A DNA stretch of 12,770 nt from an uncultured Collinsella sp. (lineage in GTDB: Bacteria; Actinomycetota; Coriobacteriia; Coriobacteriales; Coriobacteriaceae). Made by a program: the position numbers and the translations under genes. Position 1 is the first letter of the stretch, and each line of letters opens with the position of its first letter. Below are positions 1 to 6,336 of this stretch, in pieces. The stretch lies in NCBI GenBank assembly GCA_959599635.1, contig CAUGJN010000037.1, positions 1 to 12,770 of the forward strand. The letters run 5' to 3'. The notes under the pieces were generated by a model. It did no database searches and was not told where the DNA came from. It worked only from the letters and a program-made list of their open reading frames with translations.

Positions 1-5
1 TCGAG

Positions 6-68
6 TTTTCAACAGCCCTGCCCAACTGACCAAAAACTTGCCAAAAGCTTGACGGATGCTGTTGAAAA
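6..68. repeat. 11-base inverted repeat enclosing two tandem 11-base repeats
   Basis: Bases 6-16 (TTTTCAACAGC) and 58-68 (GCTGTTGAAAA) are perfect inverted copies. Between them CCAAAAACTTG (30-40) is followed directly by CCAAAAGCTTG (41-51), which differ at one base. No gene is visible in 1-146. The right arm shares its A-run with the asnS terminator, so read from the minus strand this is a second, larger loop downstream of that terminator. A role as back-up terminator or as control region of a gene left of the window is possible; neither is shown. Confidence 0.5.
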
Positions 69-100
69 AAGCGTCTCTCGACCGATGTCGAGAGACGCTT
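65..100 (-). terminator. Rho-independent terminator of asnS
   Basis: A perfect 14-bp stem is formed by bases 69-82 and 87-100 with a 4-base loop (83-86). On the minus strand the stem is followed by a run of six T (bases 65-70 read as A on the plus strand). It lies about 46 bases past the asnS stop codon. Confidence 0.9.
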
Positions 101-146
101 GTGCGATGAGCGTTGGCGTGTGGCGACGCGAGCTAACGTCCGACGA

Positions 147-1550
147 TTAGAAGTCGGCGTTGCCCACGGTGCGCGGGTGCGGCAGGACGTCGCGGATGTT
201 GCCCACGCCGGTCAGATACATGACCAAGCGCTCGAAGCCCAGACCGTAGCCGGCGTGCTTGCAGGAACCGTAGCGGCGCAGGTCAAGGTAGTACTTGTAC
301 TGCTCGGGATTCATGCCCAGGTCCTTGATGCGGGCCTCGAGCAGATCCAGGCGCTCCTCGCGCTGGGAGCCGCCGATAATCTCGCCGATACCGGGAACCA
401 GGCAGTCGGCGGCGGCGACGGTCTTACCGTCGTCGTTCATGCGCATGTAGAAGGCCTTGATCTCTGCCGGGTAGTCGGTCACGAAGGTCGGGCGCTTAAA
501 GTGCTCCTCGGTCAGGAAACGCTCGTGCTCGGTTTGCAGGTCGATGCCCCAGCTCACGGGGTAGTCAAACTTGTGGCCGGCGGCGACGGCCTGCTCCAGG
601 ATTTCGACGGCCTCGGTATAGGTGACGCGGGCAAAGTCGGAGTTGGCGACATGGTCCAGGCGCTCGATCAGGCCCTTGTCCACAAACTTGTTGAGCATGT
701 TGAGCTCGTCGGGACAGGTGGCCATAACGTCCTTAAGGACGTACTTGAGCATGGCCTCGGCGTTATCCATGTAGTCGTTCAGATCGGCAAAGGCCATCTC
801 GGGCTCGATCATCCAAAACTCGGCGGCATGGCGCGTGGTGTTGGAGTTCTCGGCGCGGAAGGTGGGGCCAAAGGTGTACACGTCGCCAAAGGCCATGGCA
901 AAGTTCTCGGCATTGAGCTGGCCGGACACGGTGAGGCTCGCGTGCTTGCCAAAGAAGTCCTGGCTCCAGTCGACCTCGCCGGACTCGGTGAGGGGCGGAT
1001 TTTTGGGGTCGAGCGTGGTCACGCGGAACATCTCGCCGGCGCCCTCGCAGTCACTCGTGGTGATGATAGGGGTGTTGACGTAGACAAAGCCCTGCTCCTG
1101 GAAGAAGCGGTGGATGGCGGCAGCCGCGACAGAGCGGATGCGGAACACGGCTCGGAACAGGTTGGTGCGCGGGCGCAGGTGCTGCTGGGTGCGCAGGAAC
1201 TCGACGGTTGCGCGCTTCTTCTGCAGCGGGTAATCCGGGGCGCTGACGCCCTCGACCTCGATGGAGGTGGCAGAAAGCTCGAAAGGCTGGGGCGCATCGG
1301 GGGTCAGCTTGACGGTGCCGGTGCAGATGAGGGCAGCCGAGACGTTTTGATGGGCGATCTCGTCGTAGTTGTCGAGCGCCTCGCGGTTCATGACGACCTG
1401 CAGGTCGCGGAAGCAGCTGCCGTCGTTGAGCGTAACAAAGCCAAAGTTCTTCATGTCGCGGACGGACTTGATCCAGCCGGCGACGGTGACGGTCTGGCCG
1501 CCGAGCGACTCGGCGTCGGCGTAGAGCTGCGCGATTTTGGTGCGGTTCAC
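147..1550 (-). CDS. asnS: Asparaginyl-tRNA synthetase
   Basis: Class IIb aminoacyl-tRNA synthetase that charges tRNA-Asn with asparagine in the cytoplasm, using ATP. Residues about 20-105 form the N-terminal OB-fold anticodon-binding domain (TVAGWIKSVRDMKNFGFV). Class II motif 2 is at about 231-251 (FRAENSNTTRHAAEFWMIEP) and motif 3 at the C-terminus, about 434-467 (GYGLGFERLVMYLTGVGN, ending VGNADF), as in bacterial AsnS. The reading frame is open to an ATG at 1616. I chose the GTG at 1550 because a GGGAGGA ribosome binding site lies directly before it, while the ATGs at 1616 and 1562 have none; this gives 467 residues, close to the roughly 466 of E. coli AsnS, and the N-terminal VNRTKIAQLY fits the family. 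The site-to-GTG spacing is short (about 4 bases). Monocistronic with its own terminator. Having a dedicated AsnRS suggests that Asn-tRNA is made directly here. Confidence 0.96.
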   Translation of the reverse strand: MNRTKIAQLYADAESLGGQTVTVAGWIKSVRDMKNFGFVTLNDGSCFRDLQVVMNREALDNYDEIAHQNVSAALICTGTVKLTPDAPQPFELSATSIEVEGVSAPDYPLQKKRATVEFLRTQQHLRPRTNLFRAVFRIRSVAAAAIHRFFQEQGFVYVNTPIITTSDCEGAGEMFRVTTLDPKNPPLTESGEVDWSQDFFGKHASLTVSGQLNAENFAMAFGDVYTFGPTFRAENSNTTRHAAEFWMIEPEMAFADLNDYMDNAEAMLKYVLKDVMATCPDELNMLNKFVDKGLIERLDHVANSDFARVTYTEAVEILEQAVAAGHKFDYPVSWGIDLQTEHERFLTEEHFKRPTFVTDYPAEIKAFYMRMNDDGKTVAAADCLVPGIGEIIGGSQREERLDLLEARIKDLGMNPEQYKYYLDLRRYGSCKHAGYGLGFERLVMYLTGVGNIRDVLPHPRTVGNADF

Positions 1551-1596
1551 GTATCCTCCCATAACGGTTGAATGATAGTTATCCATACAGTTCGAT

Positions 1597-1602
1597 ATTC
1601 TA
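1597..1602 (-). promoter_or_regulatory. Possible -10 box of asnS
   Basis: TAGAAT on the minus strand, about 47 bases upstream of the GTG start. No convincing -35 box is found at 16-18 bases. The same hexamer occurs upstream of the crr-like gene. Weak, sequence-only call. Confidence 0.25.
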
Positions 1603-1659
1603 GCAGCTCGGCTCATTTGGGCTATACAGATAAGGCATTGGCGGGATGGTTTTCAAACG

Positions 1660-1693
1660 AAAAGCGCCCGCGGCCAAATGGTCGCGGGCGCTT
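1660..1693 (-). terminator. Hairpin terminator of the EIIA gene
   Basis: A 14-bp GC-rich stem (1662-1675 with 1680-1693, one G-U pair) with an AAAT loop. It is followed on the minus strand by only four T (1660-1663). It lies 38 bases past the EIIA stop codon and would separate that gene from asnS. Confidence 0.8.
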
Positions 1694-1730
1694 GACGAGG
1701 TGCCTTTTGGCTGTGTGGCGCGGGGCCTGA

Positions 1731-2294
1731 CTACTTGGTCTTGGCAACCAGCAGCGGGTCGCCAAGCTTGACGAGCGGGTTGCCGCCGATAAGCGTTCCA
1801 GACTCGCCGACATGGTCGATGCTCTTAAGACGATCGAGCTCGGAGACGATGACGGTCACGATGTCCTCGTGGCCAGCGGCCTTAATGGCCTCGCGGTCGA
1901 AGCTGATGAGCGGCTGGCCTGCCTTGACCACATCGCCCATCTCGACAAAGCGGGCAAAACCCTTGCCGTTCATTTCCACGGTGCCCAGGCCAACATGGAT
2001 GAATACGCGAAGACCGTCCTCGGTGATCATGCCAATGGAGTGGTTGGTGACGGTGGTAGCGCCGATGCGGCCGTTGGCGGGCGCATAGATGGTGCCGGTA
2101 ATGGGCTCGATGCCATAGCCCTGGCCAAGCATGCCCGAGGCGATCGTCTCGTCGGGGACCTCGTTCAGGTTGACGAGCACGCCGTTGACGGGGGCATAGA
2201 TGACGCCTTCGCGGGTGGCGAAGCTTGCTGCGGGCGGAACGGACGCCTCGCCCGTCGAGGTGAAGGTGGACTTAAGCGAATCGAGCAGACCCAT
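1731..2294 (-). CDS. crr: PTS glucose-type EIIA protein (Crr-like)
   Basis: Cytoplasmic phosphocarrier of the phosphotransferase system: it takes phosphate from HPr and passes it to EIIB of the glucose/glucoside family. The 187 residues match a stand-alone EIIA-Glc domain (E. coli Crr is 169). It starts MGLLDSLKS, like the MGLFDKLKS of Crr. The two family histidines are visible: His85 in TNHSIG and the phosphorylated His100 in VFIHVG. In the usual HxGxDTV stretch the aspartate is glycine (VGLGTVEMNG). I chose the ATG at 2294 because GGAGG lies 5 bases upstream; the longer open frame to 2375 has no such site. No EIIBC gene is adjacent, so it probably serves permeases encoded elsewhere and could act as a sugar-state regulator, as Crr does; this is inference. 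A LacI-type palindrome lies 48 bases upstream. Confidence 0.9.
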   Translation of the reverse strand: MGLLDSLKSTFTSTGEASVPPAASFATREGVIYAPVNGVLVNLNEVPDETIASGMLGQGYGIEPITGTIYAPANGRIGATTVTNHSIGMITEDGLRVFIHVGLGTVEMNGKGFARFVEMGDVVKAGQPLISFDREAIKAAGHEDIVTVIVSELDRLKSIDHVGESGTLIGGNPLVKLGDPLLVAKTK

Positions 2295-2341
2295 AGTTGC
2301 CTCCAACTTAAATAGGCGCATATCGCGCGTTTGGTTTGCCG

Positions 2342-2351
2342 GAAACGTTTC
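2342..2351. promoter_or_regulatory. Palindrome resembling a LacI-family operator
   Basis: GAAACGTTTC is a perfect 10-base palindrome with the central CG step typical of LacI/GalR/Cra-family operators. It sits between the EIIA start (2294) and the putative -10 box at 2384-2389, so it could block transcription just past the start point. A role as catabolite-type control of the EIIA gene, or of the divergent hydrolase gene, is inference. No regulator gene is in the window. Confidence 0.45.
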
Positions 2352-2383
2352 ATATGTGTTTCGCGGCTTGGTCAACGTCCCCT

Positions 2384-2389
2384 ATTCTA
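2384..2389 (-). promoter_or_regulatory. Possible -10 box of the EIIA gene
   Basis: TAGAAT on the minus strand, 90 bases upstream of the EIIA start. The sequence 17 bases further upstream is a poor -35. An alternative is TTGACC (minus strand, 2370-2375) with TATGAA 15 bases on, overlapping the palindrome at 2342-2351. Neither is decisive. Confidence 0.25.
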
Positions 2390-2538
2390 CGCTGCTCAGC
2401 GATACCTCTGAGCTGGGATTATGTGATATATCAGTTGAAGGGAAACTTATTGCTGGCGTGTTTCTGCGCCATGAGTTCAAGTGGGGTACGCTTGCAGGCG
2501 AAAAACAAGGGCGCTTAATTTGCGCGAAGGGAGCACAT

Positions 2539-3441
2539 ATGATTGTCGAGAACCATGCGCTGTGGGGCGAGGAGCCGACCGAGGAATATCCGGCGACGTT
2601 TACGTATCTGGGCGCCGAGCCGCTCCCCGACAAGCCCAATGGCCGCCGCCCCGCGGTGATCATTTGTGGCGGGGGCGGGTTTACACATATCGCTCCGCAC
2701 GAGCAGGACCCGGTGGCGTTTGCATTTTTGGACCGCGGCTACCAGGCCTTTGTGCTCAACTATGTGACGAGCGGCACGGGCGATGTGAGCTTTCCGCACC
2801 CGCAGGCAGACCTTGCCAAGATGGTCGCCACGGTGCGCGCCAACGCCGACGAGTGGCATGTCGATCCCAAGCGCGTGTGCGTCGTGGGCTTCTCGGCGGG
2901 CGGCATGATCTGCGCCTCGCTGGCAACGCAGTGGAAGACTGGTCCCTTCGCGGGCCTGGCAGGGGCGCGTCCGGACGACATTCGTCCCGATGCCGTGGTG
3001 CTGGGCTATCCGCTGCTCGACTTTGCCTATGTGCGCGACATGCAGACGCGCGATCCGCGCATTGACTTGCGTGTGCCCAAGACGGGCGGCAAGACGGGGC
3101 GCGATCTGCTCAACGACTACCTGTCGATGGTGACGGGTGGCGAGGCAACTGATGAGCACCTGGCCGATATCTGCCCCACCACGCATGTTTCGCGTCAGAT
3201 GCCGCCGACCTTTGTGTGGGGCGTGTCCGACGACAAGACGGCACCGATCGCGCAGGTCTACCCGTTTGCGCAGCGCATGGCCGAGGAGGGCGTCGCATGC
3301 GAGATGCACGTCTTCGACCAGGGTGGTCACGGCCTTTCGCTCGGCAACGCCAACACCGCGGTCGACAACGAGGACAAGCAGGTGGCGGTCCGCCCTTGGA
3401 TTCGCCTAGCCTTCCGCTTCCTGGAGCGCCACGGGTTTTAG
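2539..3441 (+). CDS. Alpha/beta-hydrolase, probable carbohydrate or short-chain esterase
   Basis: A 300-residue alpha/beta-hydrolase with no signal peptide or membrane segment, so probably cytoplasmic. An oxyanion-hole glycine run (VIICGGGGF) is at 40-48, the nucleophile elbow GFSAGG places Ser119, Asp231 or Asp232 lies in GVSDDKTAP, and His264 in GGHGLSLG. This order and spacing fit the acetyl-esterase/esterase-lipase group often annotated as xylan or pectin acetylesterase-like; the substrate cannot be read from the sequence. The frame is open from 2200, but I chose the ATG at 2539 because GGGAG lies 5 bases upstream and the family fold begins just after. It is divergent from the EIIA gene. 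The 244-base gap holds a perfect TGATATATCA palindrome (2424-2433) besides the LacI-type site. No clear promoter was identified. Only weak hairpins follow the stop codon. Confidence 0.85.
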   Translation: MIVENHALWGEEPTEEYPATFTYLGAEPLPDKPNGRRPAVIICGGGGFTHIAPHEQDPVAFAFLDRGYQAFVLNYVTSGTGDVSFPHPQADLAKMVATVRANADEWHVDPKRVCVVGFSAGGMICASLATQWKTGPFAGLAGARPDDIRPDAVVLGYPLLDFAYVRDMQTRDPRIDLRVPKTGGKTGRDLLNDYLSMVTGGEATDEHLADICPTTHVSRQMPPTFVWGVSDDKTAPIAQVYPFAQRMAEEGVACEMHVFDQGGHGLSLGNANTAVDNEDKQVAVRPWIRLAFRFLERHGF

Positions 3442-3528
3442 TTACGGCGTTTTACCAAACCGCGTAACCGCATGACGCTGCGCCTTTGGTTCCGCCGTTC
3501 TAACGAACGGCGGACCGGTCGACGCTGC
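3441..3528. repeat. Two hairpins, one flanked by 8-base direct repeats
   Basis: A first hairpin pairs GTTACG (3441-3446) with CGTAAC (3463-3468), with further pairing inside. A second pairs 3491-3500 with 3505-3514 (10 bp, TAAC loop) and extends through a bulge. GACGCTGC stands on both sides of the second hairpin (3474-3481 and 3521-3528), as a target duplication might. Neither hairpin has a T-run, so they are not classical terminators, although they follow the hydrolase stop codon. Confidence 0.5.
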
Positions 3529-3627
3529 AAGCCCGCCAGAGCGGCAATCTGACGTTCAGCTTCGGCGGCATGACCAGAAGGTCAATGCCGTCTCGCTTCG
3601 CGTCACCTTGCTCGCTCTGGCGGGCTT
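3529..3627. repeat. 99-base nested fold-back element
   Basis: A perfect 15-base inverted repeat bounds the element (3529-3543 with 3613-3627). Pairing continues inward: GCAA with TTGC past a one-base bulge, TGACG (3550-3554) with CGTCA (3601-3605), and an inner 10-bp hairpin (3566-3575 with 3580-3590, AGAA loop, one bulged A). It has no coding signal that I trust. It could end hydrolase transcription (only TTT follows) or be a dispersed palindromic repeat. Confidence 0.7.
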
Positions 3628-3670
3628 TCGCTGTCCGCGCCAAAACATCGGCGTTGCCATGGCCCAGATG

Positions 3671-3724
3671 CGGCACTCGGGGACGTTCCTTTTGTGCCGG
3701 TACTTGGGGACGGTCCTTGCACCG
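3671..3724. repeat. Two REP-like units in tandem
   Basis: Unit 1 (3671-3699) runs from CGGCAC to GTGCCG around CGGGGACGTTCCTTTT. Unit 2 (3698-3724) runs from CGGT to ACCG around TTGGGGACGGTCCTTG. Both share GGGGACG(T/G)TCCTT and have palindromic ends, and they overlap by two bases. This looks like the short palindromic repeats scattered between genes in many bacteria; the copy number cannot be known from one window. Confidence 0.55.
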
Positions 3725-3733
3725 ATCTGTCGA

Positions 3734-3763
3734 TTGAACATCGTTGTGTGTTCGCGCTATCAT
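3734..3763 (+). promoter_or_regulatory. Promoter of the feo gene
   Basis: TTGAAC (3734-3739), an 18-base spacer and TATCAT (3758-3763). The predicted start is near 3770, leaving a leader of about 80 bases that contains the two tandem sites at 3778-3811. Confidence 0.6.
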
Positions 3764-3777
3764 GCATGGTTACAATT

Positions 3778-3811
3778 GGTTAGCCATGGCAAACGGTTAG
3801 CCATGGTAAAC
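3778..3811. promoter_or_regulatory. Tandem operator-like repeats, probable iron-repressor site
   Basis: GGTTAGCCATGGCAAAC (3778-3794) is followed without a gap by GGTTAGCCATGGTAAAC (3795-3811); they differ at one base. Each holds a palindrome centred on CCATGG: the first (3779-3794) is symmetric at 14 of 16 bases, the second (3796-3811) at 12. They begin about 8 bases past the predicted start of transcription, a repressing position. The TTAGCC...half-site recalls DtxR/IdeR/MntR-family boxes more than a Fur box, which fits the iron transporter behind it. The identity of the regulator is inference. Confidence 0.6.
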
Positions 3812-3852
3812 AAAATGCAACGCCCTGTGGGCGCCGGGGGAGGAACGCGGAC

Positions 3853-6213
3853 GTGAGACTCGATACACTCGAGATTGGAAAGGACGCCGTTGTCGCATCG
3901 GTGGCATCGGACGACCAGGCACTCCGACAGCATATTTTGGACATGGGCCTAACGCCGGGCACCGAAGTCACCATGATGAAGTACGCCCCCATGGGCGACC
4001 CGCTCGAGATTCGCCTACGCGGCTACGAGTTGACGCTGCGCAAGGACGATGCCGCTCGCATCGAGCTCGTGGGCATTCACGACACCGATACGGGTCCGCG
4101 CGCTAACGCCGCAATCGGCACGACGGAGCATCCGGCCCTGGGCGAGGGGACGTATTCGCCCCGCGCGGCAAAGACGGCCGTGCCCGAGGGCGCACCGCTG
4201 CATTTTGCCCTCGCCGGCAACCAAAACTGCGGCAAGACCACGCTGTTCAACCAGCTGACGGGCTCCAACCAACATGTCGGTAACTTTCCTGGCGTGACGG
4301 TCGACCGCAAAGATGGCGCCATCCGCAATCACCCCGAGGCGAGCGTCACTGATCTGCCCGGCATTTACTCTCTGTCGCCGTACACGGGCGAGGAGATCGT
4401 AAGCCGCCAGTTTATCCTGGATGAGCACCCCGACGCCATCATCGATATCATCGACGCCACCAACATCGAGCGTAACCTTTACCTGACGCTGCAGCTTATG
4501 GAGCTCGATCGACCCATGGTCATCGCGCTCAACATGATGGACGAGGTGACGGCCAACGGCGGCGCCGTGGACGTCAACCTGCTCGAGAGCCTGCTGGGCG
4601 TGCCTGTTGTTCCCATTAGTGCTGCCCGCAACGAGGGTATTGGCGAGTTGGTGGATCATGCCTTGCACGTGGCGCGGTTCCGCGAGCGTCCCGGTCGCCT
4701 GGACTTCTGCGCGCCCGATGGTCCGGACGGCGGCGCGCTGCATCGCTGCATTCACGGCATCGCCAACCTTATCGAGGACCATGCCGCGACGGCGCACATT
4801 CCCGTGCGTTTTGCGGCGACCAAGCTGGTTGAGGGCGACGAGCTGGTGACCGAGGCGCTTCACCTGGACCGCAACGAGCTCGACGCCATCGAGCACATCA
4901 TTAGCCAAATGGAGGGCGAGGCCGGCACCGACCGTCTATCTGCGCTGGCTGACATGCGCTTCGGCTTTATCGGCGACGTGTGCGGGCGTTGCGTCGTCAA
5001 GCCGCACGAGAGCCGCGAGCACGTGCGTTCCGTCAAGATCGACCGCATCCTGACGGGTCGCTACACGGCCATTCCAGCGTTCCTGGTGATCATGGGTCTC
5101 GTCTTTTGGCTGACGTTTGGCGTGATCGGCGCGGCGTTGCAGGGACTTATGGAGGACGGCATCGCTGCCATCATCGCCTCGGCCGATGCGGGCCTCAAGG
5201 CGTTCGGCACCAACGACGTGGTGCGCTCGCTGGCTGTCGACGGCGTGCTTACGGGCGTGGGCAGCGTGCTGACCTTCCTGCCGATTATCGTCGTGCTCTT
5301 TTTGTTCCTCTCCATTCTGGAAGACTCCGGCTACATGGCGCGCGTGGCCTTTGTCATGGATAAAGTGCTGCGTCGCTTTGGCCTGTCGGGCCGCAGCTTC
5401 GTGCCTATGCTCGTCGGTTTTGGCTGCACCGTGCCGGCTATCATGTCGACCCGTACGCTCCCATCCGAGCACGACCGCAAGATGACGGTCATGCTCACGC
5501 CGTTCATGAGCTGTTCGGCCAAGTTGCCGGTCTACGGTCTGCTGTGCGGGGCGTTTTTCCCGCAGGCGACAGTTCCCGCCATGGTCTCGCTCTATCTGAT
5601 TGGCATTGCGGTCGGTTGCATCGCGGCTTTGGTGCTCAACCGCACGGCATTTAAGGGCGACCCGGTACCGTTTATCATGGAGCTCCCCAATTACCGTCTG
5701 CCGAGCGCCAAGACGACGGTGATGCTGGCATGGGATAAGGCCAAAGACTTTATTACCAAGGCCTTTACCATTATCTTTGCCGCTACGGTGGTCATCTGGT
5801 TCCTGCAGACGTTCGACATTCGCTTTAATGTGGTCGCCGATCAGTCGCAGAGCCTACTTGCCGGTCTGGGTAGCATTATCGCGCCGGCGCTGGCGCCGCT
5901 TGGCTTTGGCGACTGGCGTGCATCCACGGCGCTCGTCACCGGACTTATCGCCAAGGAGAGCGTCATCTCGACCCTCACCGTACTTTTGGGTGCAACGTCA
6001 CCCGCGGCGCTGTCGACCATGTTTTCGCCGTTTACCGCTTACGTGTTCCTGGTCTTTACGCTGCTGTACCCGCCCTGCGTGGCGGCAATCGGCGCCGTCA
6101 AGAGTGAGCTGGGCGGGCGCTATGCCGTGGCCGTATTCGCGTTTCAGGTGACGGTCGCCTGGATCGTGGCGTTTGTCGTGCATTCGGCGGGCATATTGCT
6201 GGGGTTGGCTTAG
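3853..6213 (+). CDS. feoB: FeoA-FeoB fusion, ferrous iron transporter
   Basis: Inner-membrane GTP-dependent Fe(II) uptake protein of 786 residues with FeoA fused in front. Residues 1-75 are the SH3-like FeoA domain (ILDMGLTPGTEVTMMKYAPM). After a linker of about 40 residues the G domain shows G1 GNQNCGKTT (122-130, with Q where many FeoB have P), G2 in PGVTVDRK, G3 DLPG (167-170), G4 NMMD (227-230) and G5 SAA (256-258). The membrane domain starts near 395 and carries the conserved GRSFVP (513-518), GFGCTVPAIMSTRTL (from 522) and CSAKLPVY (554-561) segments. The GTG start at 3853 follows GGGGGAGG at about 9 bases. The FeoB part is near 670 residues, within the family range. No feoC follows. 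The promoter and the tandem sites upstream suggest iron repression. The fusion ties the FeoA accessory role to the channel in a single chain. Confidence 0.96.
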   Translation: MRLDTLEIGKDAVVASVASDDQALRQHILDMGLTPGTEVTMMKYAPMGDPLEIRLRGYELTLRKDDAARIELVGIHDTDTGPRANAAIGTTEHPALGEGTYSPRAAKTAVPEGAPLHFALAGNQNCGKTTLFNQLTGSNQHVGNFPGVTVDRKDGAIRNHPEASVTDLPGIYSLSPYTGEEIVSRQFILDEHPDAIIDIIDATNIERNLYLTLQLMELDRPMVIALNMMDEVTANGGAVDVNLLESLLGVPVVPISAARNEGIGELVDHALHVARFRERPGRLDFCAPDGPDGGALHRCIHGIANLIEDHAATAHIPVRFAATKLVEGDELVTEALHLDRNELDAIEHIISQMEGEAGTDRLSALADMRFGFIGDVCGRCVVKPHESREHVRSVKIDRILTGRYTAIPAFLVIMGLVFWLTFGVIGAALQGLMEDGIAAIIASADAGLKAFGTNDVVRSLAVDGVLTGVGSVLTFLPIIVVLFLFLSILEDSGYMARVAFVMDKVLRRFGLSGRSFVPMLVGFGCTVPAIMSTRTLPSEHDRKMTVMLTPFMSCSAKLPVYGLLCGAFFPQATVPAMVSLYLIGIAVGCIAALVLNRTAFKGDPVPFIMELPNYRLPSAKTTVMLAWDKAKDFITKAFTIIFAATVVIWFLQTFDIRFNVVADQSQSLLAGLGSIIAPALAPLGFGDWRASTALVTGLIAKESVISTLTVLLGATSPAALSTMFSPFTAYVFLVFTLLYPPCVAAIGAVKSELGGRYAVAVFAFQVTVAWIVAFVVHSAGILLGLA

Positions 6214-6253
6214 CTATTAATTGACGTCGCCACCTCTGTGTATTGAGTTGATT

Positions 6254-6289
6254 GCGGCCCCGCATCTGTACTGACGGATGCGGGGCCGT
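6254..6289 (+). terminator. Hairpin after feoB
   Basis: A perfect 12-bp GC-rich stem (6255-6266 with 6277-6288) with a 10-base loop, about 40 bases past the feoB stop codon. It is followed by TTGCTATATAAT, not a T-run, so termination may be incomplete. Its loop and 3' arm overlap the promoter of the next gene. Confidence 0.6.
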
Positions 6290-6300
6290 TGCTATATAAT
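6271..6300 (+). promoter_or_regulatory. Promoter of the sotB-like gene
   Basis: A consensus -10 TATAAT (6295-6300) with CTGACG (6271-6276) 18 bases upstream as a moderate -35. The predicted start is near 6307, 30 bases before the ATG. The -35 box lies in the loop of the preceding hairpin. Confidence 0.65.
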
Positions 6301-6336
6301 CCCCCACCGCTCAAGATAATCGGAGAGGTTTCCTAC

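Noticed and set aside
99..1571. 490-residue open frame on the plus strand across asnS
   Set aside because: It is the antisense of a clear AsnS gene; its protein is Val/Gly/Ala/His-rich without any motif, as expected from an open frame opposite GC-rich coding DNA.
1551..1616. Longer asnS starting at the ATG at 1616 or 1562
   Set aside because: No ribosome binding site precedes either ATG, and the ATG at 1562 would overlap the GGGAGG that serves the GTG at 1550; the extra residues do not resemble AsnS.
2515..3330. 271-residue minus-strand frame opposite the hydrolase
   Set aside because: Antisense shadow; the plus strand shows the complete Ser-Asp-His hydrolase pattern.
3441..3724. CRISPR array
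   Set aside because: The repeats are few, different from each other and palindromic without regular spacers.
3500..3763. 87-residue minus-strand frame between the hydrolase and feo genes
   Set aside because: It runs through the palindromic repeats, has no recognisable motif and no supported start. I could not link it to a transposase remnant.
4015..4908. 297-residue minus-strand frame opposite feoB
   Set aside because: Antisense shadow of the G domain; no motif and no fitting ribosome binding site noticed.
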